From positions 1-13,415 of the forward strand of contig CAORJJ010000059.1 in assembly GCA_948517135.1 (NCBI GenBank): 13,415 nt of DNA. Reading direction: 5' to 3'. The notes below the pieces were generated by a model. The model had not been told where the DNA came from and ran no database searches. It saw only the letters and a program-made list of their open reading frames with translations. Source of the DNA: an uncultured Clostridia bacterium (GTDB lineage: Bacteria; Bacillota; Clostridia; TANB77; CAG-508). How positions within the stretch are numbered: position 1 is the stretch's first letter; the number at the start of each line of letters is the position of its first letter. Of this stretch, positions 12,597-13,415 are shown in pieces. A program made the position numbers and the translations under genes.

Positions 12597-13415
12597 ATGT
12601 ATAATGAGGTAAAGCAGAGTTACACATATGAATTAAATAAAAAGTTTGAAGAAAATAAAGAAAAACTAATAGAATCTTTTATTGAATATTATGGAAAAGA
12701 ATTTGAAGATAGAATAATGAATATATATTCAGATACTAATATAGTATATTATGTTGGTCAAAATATTACTGACCTAGTAAATACTTATAATATTTTTGAA
12801 TATGAATTAACTGATCAAGAGAAAAAGATATTAGAAATGGAAAGAGGATTATCAGAAAGTTCAGGTTTAACAGAAGAACAGAAAAATCAAATTAGATATT
12901 TAGGGAGTAATAAAATCAATACTTTTACTGACGAAGAGCTTGAACAAATAACAAACACTTTAATAACAGTTACAAAAACTAATACGCCCAAAAAAATGTT
13001 ATGGAGATATAAGGGGAAAACAAATAGATTTATATTTTTGCCAGCCTATATATGGGAAGATTCAATGATAATTCATGAAATGAATCATAATGTAACAAGT
13101 GATGTTTTATTTATTGTAGAAACTGAAGATGAAGAAAGAGATATTTCAATAAGTGGATTAAATATAGATGGAACTAAAAATTCAGAAAATGAACGAATTA
13201 TAGAAGAACTTATAAATGAAAAGTCTACAATTGAAATAACAGATATATTTCATTCAAAAGGTGGAACATATGTTGAAAAGAGTGCAAGAAAAAATATTGT
13301 AGGTGAAAGCTCATATAGAAAAAGTTTTTATTTAATTGATAAATTTTATAATCAATTTAAAGATGAAATAAAGAATGCTAGAATTACAGGAAGTAAAAAT
13401 CTATTACTAGAAACT
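12597..13415 (+). CDS. Partial gene: unrecognised protein with HExxH motif
   Basis: An ATG at 12597 follows GGGAG (12586-12590) by 6 nt and opens an uninterrupted 273-codon frame that runs off the window. There is no signal peptide or membrane helix, so the product is probably cytoplasmic. Residues 1-155 are charged and helical (ESFIEYYGKEFEDRI, then LTDQEKKILEMERG). Then come RFIFLPAYIWEDSMIIHEMNH, with His160-Glu161-Met162-Asn163-His164 forming the HExxH zinc-protease signature, and about 40 residues later ERIIEELINEKSTIEI, where Glu208 sits in an N-E-x-x-T/S-x-E context like the third zinc ligand of gluzincin-type proteins. I know no family for it. It may be a peptidase or a metal-binding non-peptidase. 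It is divergent from apt and has its own promoter. The C terminus is missing. Confidence 0.8.
   Translation, partial: MYNEVKQSYTYELNKKFEENKEKLIESFIEYYGKEFEDRIMNIYSDTNIVYYVGQNITDLVNTYNIFEYELTDQEKKILEMERGLSESSGLTEEQKNQIRYLGSNKINTFTDEELEQITNTLITVTKTNTPKKMLWRYKGKTNRFIFLPAYIWEDSMIIHEMNHNVTSDVLFIVETEDEERDISISGLNIDGTKNSENERIIEELINEKSTIEITDIFHSKGGTYVEKSARKNIVGESSYRKSFYLIDKFYNQFKDEIKNARITGSKNLLLET

Noticed and set aside
1..13415. Alternative genetic code with TGA as Trp (Mollicutes)
   Set aside because: No intact gene ends in TGA, but Trp is encoded by TGG in recognised proteins, and reading through TGA 167-169 soon meets TAA without restoring the DUF6922 frame.
1..13415. CRISPR array, tRNA or rRNA genes, insertion sequence
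   Set aside because: No regularly spaced repeats, cloverleaf sequences, rRNA-like stretches or transposase were seen; the only exact repeat worth noting is the 11-bp pair near apt.

Overview
The window is very AT-rich, with strong AAGGAGG-type ribosome sites, sigma-A-like promoters and A/T-flanked hairpin terminators. It carries VanW/G5, DUF975, HdeD and HtrA proteins and an XRE regulator. Together these indicate a low-GC Gram-positive bacterium (Bacillota, most likely class Clostridia); no species can be named from the sequence. All recognisable genes fit the standard bacterial code.

Layout: (1) 1-516 is a decayed patch with a frame-broken DUF6922-like gene and an adjoining small coding remnant, closed by a terminator. 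(2) 525-1710 has a consensus promoter, a short-chain reductase best matched to the EF-P 5-aminopentanone reductase (YmfI) group, and a small two-helix membrane protein with a TTG start. (3) 1746-2879, minus strand, is a tightly coupled pair: an XRE repressor with a LexA/CI-like C-terminal domain that has lost both catalytic residues, then a cytoplasmic protein with a family 25 starch-binding module. A palindrome just upstream is a candidate operator. (4) 2945-4947 is a large membrane-anchored VanW-G5 protein on the plus strand, divergent from that pair. (5) 4958-7450 holds a DUF975 membrane protein (minus), an HtrA-type protease (plus) and a small basic protein of unknown function (minus). (6) 7520-8530 is a DUF1385-like membrane protein. 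(7) 8633-11788 is a probable four-gene operon: HdeD-like protein, YwaF/TMEM164-like protein, OmpR-type regulator and sensor histidine kinase. (8) 11887-12399, minus, is apt, with a much higher GC content than its surroundings. (9) 12597 to the window end is a partial gene for an unrecognised protein with an HEMNH (HExxH) metal-binding motif.

The genes mostly concern the cell envelope (VanW-G5, HtrA, DUF975, DUF1385, HdeD, YwaF, two-component pair), with two housekeeping functions (SDR reductase, apt). The candidates for something undescribed are the XRE plus CBM25 pair, which looks like an intracellular alpha-glucan-linked regulatory unit; the HdeD-YwaF-two-component operon, which may sense or remodel membrane lipids; and the HExxH protein at the right edge.
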